DNA from: Draconibacterium halophilum
Lineage (GTDB): Bacteria > Bacteroidota > Bacteroidia > Bacteroidales > Prolixibacteraceae
NCBI RefSeq assembly: GCF_010448835.1
Contig: NZ_CP048409.1
Location: 3,418,001 to 3,482,000, forward strand
Length of the DNA: 64,000 nt
Direction of reading: 5' to 3'
Of the stretch, positions 1-8,343 are shown piece after piece (position 1 is the first letter of the stretch; the number at the start of each line of letters is the position of its first letter). Made by a program: the position numbers and the translations under genes. Below the pieces are notes generated by a model. It made no database searches. It was not told the origin of the DNA and saw only the letters and a list, made by a program, of their open reading frames with translations.

Positions 1-405
1 CGGATAATCGGCATCGGTTACAAAACTGAATACAGGCCCCGCCATAATTCGAAAATCAACCATCGAACTTTTTATCAACTTATACCCCAAAAGAACCGGA
101 ACATCAATATTTTTATAATCAAATCCTCCACTTAATGAAATCAGATCGGTCGGATCATCATACGAGAGATCACCACCTTTTTTACTAAAATAAACTTCAG
201 GCTGAACGTAAAAACGGTTAAACCCAACGCGGCCAAATGCCCCCCAATGTACTTTAGTAATTGCATCTGAGTTTAGGTCAAATTCCCCGTCAAGACTCAT
301 ATTTGAGTAATGCACTCCTGCTTTTAAACCCAGATCAAAAACAGGCTGTGCAAAACTAATTGTGGTAAATAACATTAAAATAGAAGCAAAAAGAAATCGT
401 TTCAT
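1..405 (-). CDS. Outer-membrane beta-barrel protein (C-terminus outside window)
   Basis: The gene reads leftward from an ATG at 405 and runs off the window edge after 135 codons. Residues 1-20 are a signal peptide (basic KR, hydrophobic core, cleavage after SFA just before Q). The mature part starts with FDLGLKAGVHYS and alternates polar and aromatic residues (GAFGRVGFNRFYVQPEVYFS), as in the Bacteroidota outer-membrane beta-barrel family (PF13568-type). It is therefore probably an eight-strand-type barrel in the outer membrane. The ligand is unknown. The family call rests on the strand pattern of the first two thirds only. Confidence 0.75.
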   Translation of the reverse strand, partial: MKRFLFASILMLFTTISFAQPVFDLGLKAGVHYSNMSLDGEFDLNSDAITKVHWGAFGRVGFNRFYVQPEVYFSKKGGDLSYDDPTDLISLSGGFDYKNIDVPVLLGYKLIKSSMVDFRIMAGPVFSFVTDADYP

Positions 406-538
406 AACTATTGTGTTTTTGTTTAATAACGTTAAAATCAGAATTCAAGTATACGGAGATTTTATGAATATGCACAAACCTTTTTATCGGAAATTCAGGC
501 ATGAATATTGCTAATTCCACTTCAAAAACAAACAAACC

Positions 539-1057
539 ATGAAAAAACATTTACCTTTTCTATTCATATTAGCTACTGTTATACTTTTTCAAGGCTGTTC
601 AAGTCCCAAGTATATATACGACAAATCAAGTTACGAACGACAAAAAGAACTACGCAATTCTCGTGGTGGAAATGTTTTTGTTGATGTAATGGCGGGAGTA
701 GGAACTGTTTTTGTAGGTGCAATGCTCGAATGCGAAATTGACTATGTACCTTCTGAGCAACAATTTAAAAAGCTGAATTTGATAAATCCTACAAACGATA
801 CACTTTATATAAATATGCTTACCGACCTGATTTGGGATAACGAAGGCTATTGTGATTTTATGGATATTCGCATTCCTCCAAAATTAAATTGTAAAGTTAT
901 GGTTCCCATGCATGCTGCTTACAATTTATATTTTAGCGATACACCCGAAAGCCACGACGATGAGATGATAGAGATTTTTACAACCGATGTAAAACGATTC
1001 ACCCTCTACCCGGGAATGACCTTGGAAGCTGACAGTTCTATACTACCTGCCAAATAA
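539..1057 (+). CDS. Hypothetical lipoprotein
   Basis: The 172-residue product starts with MKKHLPFLFILATVILFQGC, a type II signal peptide whose lipobox ends in Cys20, so it should be lipid-anchored. The mature part has a short hydrophobic, Gly-rich stretch (about residues 47-62, VDVMAGVGTVFVGAML) followed by a soluble region with PTNDTLYINMLTD and several acidic patches. I recognise no family. It is divergent from the barrel gene on its left, with about 130 bp between the starts, so the two may share a regulatory region. No partner gene is evident. Confidence 0.7.
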   Translation: MKKHLPFLFILATVILFQGCSSPKYIYDKSSYERQKELRNSRGGNVFVDVMAGVGTVFVGAMLECEIDYVPSEQQFKKLNLINPTNDTLYINMLTDLIWDNEGYCDFMDIRIPPKLNCKVMVPMHAAYNLYFSDTPESHDDEMIEIFTTDVKRFTLYPGMTLEADSSILPAK

Positions 1058-1189
1058 CAACATCCATTTTTAATGACATATTAACAATTAACACCATTTT
1101 GTCAACAAATAGCCCGATTTATACTACTATGTATCATTGACTTAGAAACTTGTTTCTCATAATTTGCAAAAAACTAAAAGCAAGAGGAT

Positions 1190-1390
1190 ATGAAGAATTT
1201 TAAGCACAGCATTGGGGCAGTTGTAATCGTGGTAATTTTGCTAACTACAATAGTATTATTATTCCCACTGGCATTCGATAACCAGAAAGTTTACAGCATA
1301 ATTGTATACGCTTCAATAGCTATTTTTATTTTGCTTTTGCTCTTGCTGATTTATATTAACCTTTTTTCACTACAGCATAAAAAGCATTGA
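1190..1390 (+). CDS. Small two-helix membrane protein
   Basis: The 66-residue product has two hydrophobic segments, about residues 9-29 (IGAVVIVVILLTTIVLLFPLA) and 37-58 (SIIVYASIAIFILLLLLLIYIN), joined by a short loop, with a basic N-terminus (MKNFKH) and C-terminus (QHKKH). That predicts a helical hairpin with both ends in the cytoplasm. No family is recognised. An ATG preceded by the A-rich run AAAACTAAAAGCAAGAGG supports the start. It lies alone between the lipoprotein and a convergent MerR-type gene. Its small size keeps confidence moderate. Confidence 0.55.
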   Translation: MKNFKHSIGAVVIVVILLTTIVLLFPLAFDNQKVYSIIVYASIAIFILLLLLLIYINLFSLQHKKH

Positions 1391-1413
1391 TTTATAAAAA
1401 GTTAACTTAACTA

Positions 1414-2292
1414 CTATCCAATAAACCTTTTAAACTCCCTGTAATCTTTAACTGCCTTAAAATTTCTTGGTAATTTGGGTTCTAGCTCACGAACCTGCCA
1501 CCCTGTAATAAACACTTTCTGGTGCTGATAAACTTCTTTTAAATTGGCCAGGTAATGCTCCAGTTCTTCTTTATTAATGGAGCTGATAAACGCAGTAAAG
1601 ATGTATTCAATCTGTATATGCGATTTCATTTTTTCAAGATCTGCAAAGGGCACAAACTGCCCCAAATAAATAACATTATACCCCGATTTTGCAGCTAAAT
1701 ACGAGTAAAACAGCAAACTTAATTCGTGCAACTCGTTATCCGGCAAATAAAAAAGTATGCTTTTATCTCTTTCATTGTTAAGCCCCAAACTGTCGATGGC
1801 AGCAATTACTTTTTGGCGAATAATATTCGACACATAATGTTCTTGCGCCGGGAATATCGATCCTACCTGCCAATAGGTTCCAATTCGCTCAAACAAACCA
1901 AAAAATACGCCTTGCATCGCCTCCTCAATTCCAAACTTCTCAATAATTTCGTTTACCAGGGTTTGAAATCCAATATTGTCGAAATTTACCATATGCAGCA
2001 ATAGTTGCTCTACATAGCTTTGCTCTGTTTTTTTATTTTTGGCAACATCAATTACTGTCCCTTTTATCTTTTCGTCCTCCCAGCCAGCAACTTTCGATAT
2101 TTTATAACCATTTCTTACCAACAACGAAACATTCAGCATGCGCTTTAAATCGTTGTCGGTATAATACCTGATATTTGTGTCGGTTCTTTCCGGCTTTAAC
2201 AAATCGTATCTTTTCTCCCATATTCGTATGGTATGTGCCTTAATGCCCGATAAAGTCTCCAAGTCTTTTATTGAATATCCTTCTGTCTTCAT
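1414..2292 (-). CDS. MerR-family regulator with B12-binding-like C-terminal domain
   Basis: The 292-residue product has an N-terminal MerR helix-turn-helix (residues 4-70, YSIKDLETLSGIKAHTIRIWEKRY), then a helical bundle and a Rossmann-like domain arranged as in CarH/LitR photoreceptor repressors. The bundle carries the PAQEH pair (about residues 149-153), whose His is an axial cobalamin ligand in CarH. The next domain has LPDNELHELSLLF, where the DxHxxG cobalamin motif is modified but the His is kept. CarH-type proteins bind adenosylcobalamin and leave DNA when lit. Here cofactor use is inference, since Bacteroidota homologues may have lost it. No carotenoid or photolyase genes are adjacent. 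An alternative is a MerR stress regulator with a degenerate B12 fold. Confidence 0.85.
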   Translation of the reverse strand: MKTEGYSIKDLETLSGIKAHTIRIWEKRYDLLKPERTDTNIRYYTDNDLKRMLNVSLLVRNGYKISKVAGWEDEKIKGTVIDVAKNKKTEQSYVEQLLLHMVNFDNIGFQTLVNEIIEKFGIEEAMQGVFFGLFERIGTYWQVGSIFPAQEHYVSNIIRQKVIAAIDSLGLNNERDKSILFYLPDNELHELSLLFYSYLAAKSGYNVIYLGQFVPFADLEKMKSHIQIEYIFTAFISSINKEELEHYLANLKEVYQHQKVFITGWQVRELEPKLPRNFKAVKDYREFKRFIG

Positions 2293-2486
2293 TTTTTTAG
2301 AAAATTATGTTGTCATGCGTATAAAACTATAATTACAACATTGCCAACACCTATTTTGTTTAATGTTAAAACTACAAATAATAAACAAAAATACACTTTT
2401 TTCTTGTTGAAATTATTTTTAAAAGAATGTTGACGAATACTACAGCATTTTAAATTTTATGTCATTTTTGTAAGAAATTGCACACA

Positions 2487-3463
2487 ATGATTAAACGAAT
2501 ACTATTTATTACTCTTCTTTTGGTTGCAGGGTTATTGTCAGTTTATGGTCAAAAATATGCCATAGTAATACATGGTGGAGCTGGCGTTATGTCGAAAGAC
2601 AAAATGAACGAAGAAGCCCGGACAGAATACAAAGCCAAACTAAATGAAGCACTTCAGTTAGGAGAACAACTTTTGAAAGACGGAGCAACTGCTACCGATG
2701 TTGTGGTAAAGGTTATTAACGTTATGGAAAACTCGCCACTATTTAACTCAGGCAAAGGAGCCGTTTTTACCCACGACGGAGTAAATGAACTAGATGCCTC
2801 AATAATGGAAGGGAAAACACTGAACGCCGGAGCTGTTGCCGGCGTGCAGGATATAAAAAATCCTATTAATGCTGCACGCGAAGTGATGGATAACTCGGAA
2901 CATGTTATGCTGAGCGGAAAAGGTGCTTCTGAATTCGCCAAACAACAAGGTCTTGAAATCGTACCCAACAAATATTTTTATACGGAGCGCCGTTACCAGT
3001 CGTTGCAAAATTTATTAAAACGCGAGCGCGAACGCACTCAAAAAGACAATACCGGAACGGTTGGTTGCGCTGTTCTCGATACCCACGGAAATTTATGTGC
3101 AGGCACATCCACCGGAGGAATGACCAACAAAAAATATGGCCGTATTGGCGATTCGCCCATAATTGGTGCCGGTACCTATGCCAATAATAAAACATGCGCC
3201 ATTTCGTGCACGGGCATGGCGAATATTATATTCGGTTGGGATTTGCACGCGATATTTCGGCAATGATGGAATACCAAAACCTGAGTGTTACCGAGGCTTG
3301 TAAAAAAGAAATCGACAAACTGAGCGAACTTGAAGGCACCGGCGGCGTTATTGCTGTTGATGCCGATGGTAATATTGCCATGGAATTTAACACCAGCGGA
3401 ATGTTCCGTGGTTTTATAAAATCAAGTGGCGAGAAAGAAATTGCTATTTTTAAAAACGAATAA
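2487..3463 (+). pseudogene. Isoaspartyl peptidase/L-asparaginase, broken by a -1 frameshift
   Basis: The first frame encodes a signal peptide (MIKRILFITLLLVAGLLSVYG) and then the Ntn-hydrolase fold of plant-type asparaginases: AIVIHGGAG near the start and the autoprocessing nucleophile Thr191 in DNTGTVGCAV. The enzyme matures by self-cleavage before that Thr and hydrolyses beta-aspartyl peptides. At about 3214 the reading frame breaks. The expected CTGHGEYYIR is read as CTGMANII in frame one, while the +1-shifted frame continues HGEYYIRLGFARDISAMMEY to a normal end. One missing base after ACGGG explains it. All catalytic parts are otherwise present, so a sequencing error is a live alternative to true decay. 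The ATG at 2487 is preferred over an upstream TTG because it starts the signal peptide cleanly. Confidence 0.8.
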
Positions 3464-3509
3464 TAAAATCTGTTGTCCCGAAATTTGTAAGACACAGCAA
3501 TAAACCGGT

Positions 3510-5564
3510 ATGAATTTTCTTTATCCAACATTTTTATTTGCGCTATTGGCAGTTGCCATTCCTATACTTATACACTTGTTTAGTTTCAAGCGCTACAAAA
3601 CCGTATATTTTAGCAATGTCAGCTTTTTAAAAGACATCAAAAAAGAGTCGGAAAAGAAATCGCGGCTGAAACAATTACTGCTCCTTGCCGCACGAATTCT
3701 CACTATAATATTCCTGGTTTTTGCATTTGCCCAACCGTTTATTCCCACCAACAACGATGCTCAAAAACAAAGCAATCAGTTGGTAGCAGTCTATATCGAC
3801 AATTCATTTTCGATGAATGCGCTATCGGAACAAGGACAATTGCTGGAAGTAGCACGTAATAAAGCCCTTGAAATTTGTATGGCCTACCCGCCCGGAACAA
3901 AATTCAGATTGTTTACCAACGATTTGAATCCGAAACACCAACACGTTTTTAATAAAGAACAGTTTATTCAACAGGTTTCAAACATTCAGGCTAGTCCTAC
4001 GTTGGTGCCTTTGTCGATTATTTATAACCGTTTTGCCAGCGAAATTAACGATAACGAAGCCGATAAGAACCTGTATTTTATTTCCGATTTTCAACGCAGC
4101 ATCACCGATATTGATAATTTTTCGGAGCCGGGAATTTTCAGTTACTACCTTCCGTTGGTACCAAACGAAGTTGCCAATCTTTACATCGATTCGTGTTGGG
4201 TGGAATATCCGGCTCACCGATTGGGGCAGGAAGAAAATATGTTTGTCAGGATAAAAAACAGCTCCAGCCAAAATTACCAGAATCTGCCCTTGAAGCTGTT
4301 TCTGAACGACTCCATTAAATCGATTACCAATTTCACGGTTGAAGCGCAAAACGAGATTATTGCCAACCTGAAATACAACAATACCAGCAGTGGCTCGCAA
4401 TTGGGAAAGATTGAAATTACCGATTATCCGTTTACGCATGATAATAACTGGTACATCAGCTATTTTGTTGAACCCAAATTAAAAGCACTGGCCCTTTATA
4501 CCGATGCTTCCGACTCGAAAGAGGGGTTAAATTATTTACGTGCTTTATTTAATAACGACGATTATGTGGTGCTCGACGAAATGAACCGGCAAAACCTGCA
4601 GGTAAACCGCCTGAGTGACTACAACACCATTTTTTTACTGAACATCGACAATTTCTCAAGTGGTTTGTTAAACGAGCTGGAAACTGTTGCAAGTGCCGGA
4701 ACTTCGGTGGTGCTTTTCCCAAAATGGATGAGCGACAATAGTGCCAGCAATCGCTTGTTAGCTGCGTATAGTGCCAACCGCATCGTTCGAATCGACTCCA
4801 CAAAACAGGATATTTCAGCTATCGATTACGAGAACAGGTTTTATGCTGATGTTTTCAAAAAACGGGAAGAAAACCCGGTGCTGCCACAGGTTGATGGGCA
4901 CTACCGCTTTGCGCAAACCATGCAAACCGATGAGCACACTTTGCTGGCCTTTCAAAATGGCGACAAAGCACTTTCGCAACTCAATTACAAGGATGGGAAA
5001 GTATGGGTATTTGCCTTTCCTCTTTCGCAAAAAAACGAATCGTTTGCCCGCGATGTACTTTTTGTGCCAACACTTTACAATATTGTACTGAATAGCTTGC
5101 CGAAACAGGAAATGTCGTTTATTGTTGGTAAAAACAACTTTATCAACTTACCCCGAATGCTGCAAGTTGATTTAAACGCTTCTATCGAGATTGAGCATGC
5201 AGAATCGGGCGAGAAATTTATACCGGCACAAACGATGACAGGCAGAAATATACGACTCGAATTTGGTGAACAAATTAACACTGACGGTCATTACCTGATT
5301 AAAAACGACGAAAATACAATTGCCTCAATGGCGTTCAATTTTAATCGTTTAGAATCGGATTTGCGGTATTTTGACAGCAACGAATTAAACTCTCGGCTGG
5401 AAACCAATCAACTAGCAAATTCAACAGTTATTGAAGAAGTTGATCGCAATTTCTCAGACATTTTTGATGATATACAGAATGGTCGCCAATTATGGAAATG
5501 GTGTTTGTTGCTGGCATTGTTTTTTATTTTTACAGAAGTGTGCATAGCGCGTTTCTGGAAATAA
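3510..5564 (+). CDS. BatA/VWA-domain membrane protein
   Basis: The 684-residue product begins with the aerotolerance-regulator (BatA) N-terminal domain: MNFLYPTFLFALLAVAIPIL, then HLFSFKRYKTVYFSN and a second membrane helix (residues 55-76). A von Willebrand A-like region follows with the metal-site motif DNSFS (residues 97-101) in VAVYIDNSFSMNAL. The long middle is periplasmic-type sequence, and a last helix (WCLLLALFFIFTEVCIARFW) anchors the C-terminus. Proteins of this build occur throughout Bacteroidota, often near MoxR ATPases. Their molecular job is not settled, though envelope stress or chaperone roles are proposed. Here it stands apart from a bat operon. The family call is firm and the function open. 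Confidence 0.88.
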   Translation: MNFLYPTFLFALLAVAIPILIHLFSFKRYKTVYFSNVSFLKDIKKESEKKSRLKQLLLLAARILTIIFLVFAFAQPFIPTNNDAQKQSNQLVAVYIDNSFSMNALSEQGQLLEVARNKALEICMAYPPGTKFRLFTNDLNPKHQHVFNKEQFIQQVSNIQASPTLVPLSIIYNRFASEINDNEADKNLYFISDFQRSITDIDNFSEPGIFSYYLPLVPNEVANLYIDSCWVEYPAHRLGQEENMFVRIKNSSSQNYQNLPLKLFLNDSIKSITNFTVEAQNEIIANLKYNNTSSGSQLGKIEITDYPFTHDNNWYISYFVEPKLKALALYTDASDSKEGLNYLRALFNNDDYVVLDEMNRQNLQVNRLSDYNTIFLLNIDNFSSGLLNELETVASAGTSVVLFPKWMSDNSASNRLLAAYSANRIVRIDSTKQDISAIDYENRFYADVFKKREENPVLPQVDGHYRFAQTMQTDEHTLLAFQNGDKALSQLNYKDGKVWVFAFPLSQKNESFARDVLFVPTLYNIVLNSLPKQEMSFIVGKNNFINLPRMLQVDLNASIEIEHAESGEKFIPAQTMTGRNIRLEFGEQINTDGHYLIKNDENTIASMAFNFNRLESDLRYFDSNELNSRLETNQLANSTVIEEVDRNFSDIFDDIQNGRQLWKWCLLLALFFIFTEVCIARFWK

Positions 5565-5684
5565 GCCAGGCGCTGTAAATCTGAACAAATAAACTGATTT
5601 TTCTCACTGCTGTTTAACACCACTGCTCCCGTTGCTTTTTAAGCGTAAAAATCGTATTTCTGCATTAAAATAAAACAACAGATT

Positions 5685-6908
5685 ATGACTAAACTGAGTT
5701 CTGCAGACTACATGGCCAAAGAAGATAAATTTGGCGCACACAATTACCACCCGCTACCCGTTGTTCTATCAAAAGGCGATGGCATTTTTGTGTGGGATGT
5801 AGAGGGTAAAAAGTACTACGATTTCCTAGCCGCTTATTCGGCTGTAAACCAGGGCCACTGTCACCCAAAAATTATTGATGCACTTACCAAACAGGCACAA
5901 ACGCTCGCATTAACATCAAGAGCTTTTTACAACGATGTGCTGGGCGAATGGGAAGAATACATGACCAAACTGTTTGGCTACGATAAAATGTTACCCATGA
6001 ACTCGGGTGCCGAAGCTGATGAAACGGCTTTAAAACTGATTCGCAAGTGGGCATACAAAGTTAAAGGTATTCCAACCAACGAAGCCAAGATTGTGGTTTG
6101 CGACGGTAATTTCCACGGGCGAACCATAACGATCATTTCCATGTCGAGCGATCCGGATGCCTACAGTCATTACGGCCCTTATACTCCCGGATTCATAAGT
6201 ATTCCTTATAACGATGTTGACCGCCTGGAGAAAGAGTTGCAGAACCCGAATGTGGCAGGATTTCTTGTTGAGCCTATTCAGGCCGAAGCAGGAGTTTACG
6301 TTCCTGAAGACGGCTACCTGAAAAAGGCCCGCGAACTGTGTAAAAAATACAACGTTTTGTTTGTTGCCGACGAAGTGCAAACCGGCTTGGCCCGCACAGG
6401 AAAAATGTTGGCTTGCGATCATGAAAATGTTCGCCCCGATATTTTGGTGTTGGGTAAAGCTCTTTCGGGTGGAATTTACCCGGTGTCGTGCGTGCTGGCC
6501 GACGACGAAATTATGCTGACTATAAAACCAGGAGAACATGGCAGCACATACGGTGGAAACCCAATTGCAGGTAAAGTTGCCATAGCAGCTCTCGATGTTA
6601 TTCAGGAAGAAAAGCTGGTAGAAAATGCTGAACGACTGGGGAAAATATTCCGGAATGAAATGCGTGCAATCGATTCGCCATTAATTGAAATGGTACGCGG
6701 AAAAGGCTTGTTAAATGCAGTAGCCATAAAACCAACCAACGGAAAAACAGCCTGGGATGTGTGTCTGGCCTTAAAAGAAAACGGCTTAATAGCCAAACCA
6801 ACACACAAGCATATTATTCGTTTTACGCCACCTTTGGTTATTAACGAAGAACAACTGATGGAAGCAGTTGCGATAATAAAAACTACCTTGAAAGAGTTTG
6901 AAGTTTAA
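5685..6908 (+). CDS. rocD: Ornithine--oxo-acid aminotransferase
   Basis: The 407-residue protein has the length and motifs of a class III PLP aminotransferase. NSGAEA (106-111) binds the cofactor phosphate, Asp229 in VADEVQTG contacts the pyridine nitrogen, and Lys258 in LVLGKALSGG forms the Schiff base. The N-terminal YSAVNQGHCHPKI is typical of ornithine delta-aminotransferase, which converts ornithine plus 2-oxoglutarate to glutamate semialdehyde plus glutamate, linking arginine, proline and glutamate metabolism. It is monocistronic and ends in a strong hairpin terminator. An acetylornithine aminotransferase is the main alternative, but sequence around the active site favours RocD. Confidence 0.93.
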   Translation: MTKLSSADYMAKEDKFGAHNYHPLPVVLSKGDGIFVWDVEGKKYYDFLAAYSAVNQGHCHPKIIDALTKQAQTLALTSRAFYNDVLGEWEEYMTKLFGYDKMLPMNSGAEADETALKLIRKWAYKVKGIPTNEAKIVVCDGNFHGRTITIISMSSDPDAYSHYGPYTPGFISIPYNDVDRLEKELQNPNVAGFLVEPIQAEAGVYVPEDGYLKKARELCKKYNVLFVADEVQTGLARTGKMLACDHENVRPDILVLGKALSGGIYPVSCVLADDEIMLTIKPGEHGSTYGGNPIAGKVAIAALDVIQEEKLVENAERLGKIFRNEMRAIDSPLIEMVRGKGLLNAVAIKPTNGKTAWDVCLALKENGLIAKPTHKHIIRFTPPLVINEEQLMEAVAIIKTTLKEFEV

Positions 6909-6921
6909 TGATACTAAATCT

Positions 6922-6960
6922 CAAAAAAATGCCGCTTAAATTATTAAGCGGCATTTTTTT
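6922..6960 (+). terminator. Rho-independent terminator of rocD
   Basis: A perfect 10-bp stem (TGCCGCTTAA / TTAAGCGGCA) with an ATTA loop is preceded by a run of A and followed by seven T, 14 bases after the rocD stop. The flanking A run could let it work on the other strand too, but no gene ends there. Confidence 0.92.
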
Positions 6961-7184
6961 GTATTATGGAATTGTAATTAGCATCGATAACTATTCGGAG
7001 CTCCTACTTTGTTTGTTGGATTTTTAGCGGGAGAACAGGATTGCTGTTTACCTATTCAACTTTTATTAACGATCTCGGAAACGTTTTCACGAAAGGCGTA
7101 TTTATTGTTTAATCGCAGAACCGGAGCAGCAATTGCATTTTCTTTTTATTATCGTTAATGATTTGAAAGAGCTAAAAATAAGAA

Positions 7185-7988
7185 CTACTTCAGCGGAGAA
7201 TCCGGCTCGTTTTTAAAAACAGCATAAAGAACCTGATCGACCAGCCATGCCCAGAGTTTAGCCACTAACACAATAGCTTTTCCATCCCAGAAAGAAACGA
7301 TCATTTTCCGCCGGCGGTTTTTGATTGCACGGTACATGATAGATGCACAGCGTTCGGCGGACATCATTTTATTTTCATTCCGTGGAGTTTTACCCTGATG
7401 GCTTCCATCAGCAACAAGTGCTGTTTCGCGTATCTCGGAGGCAGTAAAACCGGGAGCAGCAACCAAAACATGTAATCCCGAACGCAGGTTTTCAACCCTA
7501 AGTGTATCGAGAAAACCACGCACAGCAAATTTTGACGAAGAATAACCGGTGCGTCCGGGCAAGCCGATGTAGCCTCCGGTTGAGATAACACCCACAACAG
7601 AACCTTTTTGTTCGAGCAAGTACGGAAGCGCATATTTAGTACAATAAACGGTGCCCCAGTAGTTCACGTCCATTACTTTTCGTAAAACTTCAGTGTCAAC
7701 ATCTTCGAGTACTGCACGCATCGAAATTCCGGCGTTATTAATAAGGATATTAATTTTCCCGAATCGCTCAACCGCTTTATCGATCAAATGCTTGCAATCC
7801 TCTTCATTGGAGACATCCGTCTTTACCGGCAGAACTTCAACATTGGTCAGTCTTTCTTTCAACGTCTCTAAACGCTCGATTCTGCGCGCGGCTAAAACAA
7901 GGTTAAAACCCTCTGCTGCATACTTTTCGGCCAATGCTTTTCCTATTCCTGACGAAGCTCCGGTAATTACAACTACTTTGTCTGTCAT
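7185..7988 (-). CDS. Short-chain dehydrogenase/reductase (SDR)
   Basis: The 267-residue protein is a classical SDR. It has the nucleotide-binding TGASSGIG (9-16), NNAG (84-87), an active-site Ser near 136, and Tyr149/Lys153 in GYSSSK. LAARR after the second strand suggests NADP(H) preference. The C-terminus ends in a hydrophobic tail (IVLVAKLWAWLVDQVLYAVF), suggesting membrane association, as in Bacteroidota SDRs annotated near lipid metabolism. The substrate cannot be assigned. No operon partner is apparent: the AsmA-like gene upstream on the same strand is separated by about 355 bp that contain an inverted-repeat element. Confidence 0.9.
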   Translation of the reverse strand: MTDKVVVITGASSGIGKALAEKYAAEGFNLVLAARRIERLETLKERLTNVEVLPVKTDVSNEEDCKHLIDKAVERFGKINILINNAGISMRAVLEDVDTEVLRKVMDVNYWGTVYCTKYALPYLLEQKGSVVGVISTGGYIGLPGRTGYSSSKFAVRGFLDTLRVENLRSGLHVLVAAPGFTASEIRETALVADGSHQGKTPRNENKMMSAERCASIMYRAIKNRRRKMIVSFWDGKAIVLVAKLWAWLVDQVLYAVFKNEPDSPLK

Positions 7989-8113
7989 TTAATAATACTA
8001 TTGATAATGCTGTCTGGTGCCCCAGTTAATTTGCGTTGGCAAAATACGCATTTTTCTGTTTTTAAACGGAGGTTTACCTAATAACCTGAGTTCGATTTTA
8101 AATATTAGCCTCA

Positions 8114-8323
8114 GAAATACAGAAATGTGTAAGATTTGGATTGAAACTCCTCGCAGCAGAGCTGACGAGGAATCCGATTCTGTTAAGGACTTTTTTATTT
8201 TCTTGTTCGCTTACCCCGAGGCAAAGCCATCGGAGAATGCGCTCACCGGAATTCAAAATATCGCAAGAATAGCGGACTATTTTAAGATATTTTTGGTTCA
8301 AAGATTGTGTATTTCTGTATTTC
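8114..8323. repeat. Intergenic element bounded by 13-bp inverted repeats
   Basis: The 355-bp gap between the SDR and AsmA-like genes has no convincing gene. It holds GAAATACAGAAAT at 8114-8126 and its exact complement ATTTCTGTATTTC at 8311-8323, about 184 bp apart. An open frame across it on the plus strand has no recognisable start context or family. The structure resembles a small non-autonomous element or a degenerate insertion remnant. Nothing seen decides which. Confidence 0.4.
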
Positions 8324-8343
8324 CCTTCGGATTTCCCTAATTT

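Noticed and set aside
1726..2004. Plus-strand frame inside the MerR-type gene
   Set aside because: Antisense shadow. The MerR product has clear family motifs.
3978..4439. Minus-strand 153-codon frame inside the BatA/VWA gene
   Set aside because: Antisense frame of a conserved gene with no motifs of its own.
8017..8340. Open frame of 107 codons on the plus strand between the SDR and AsmA genes
   Set aside because: Odd composition, no recognisable motifs, and overlap with the inverted-repeat element. More likely chance in non-coding DNA.
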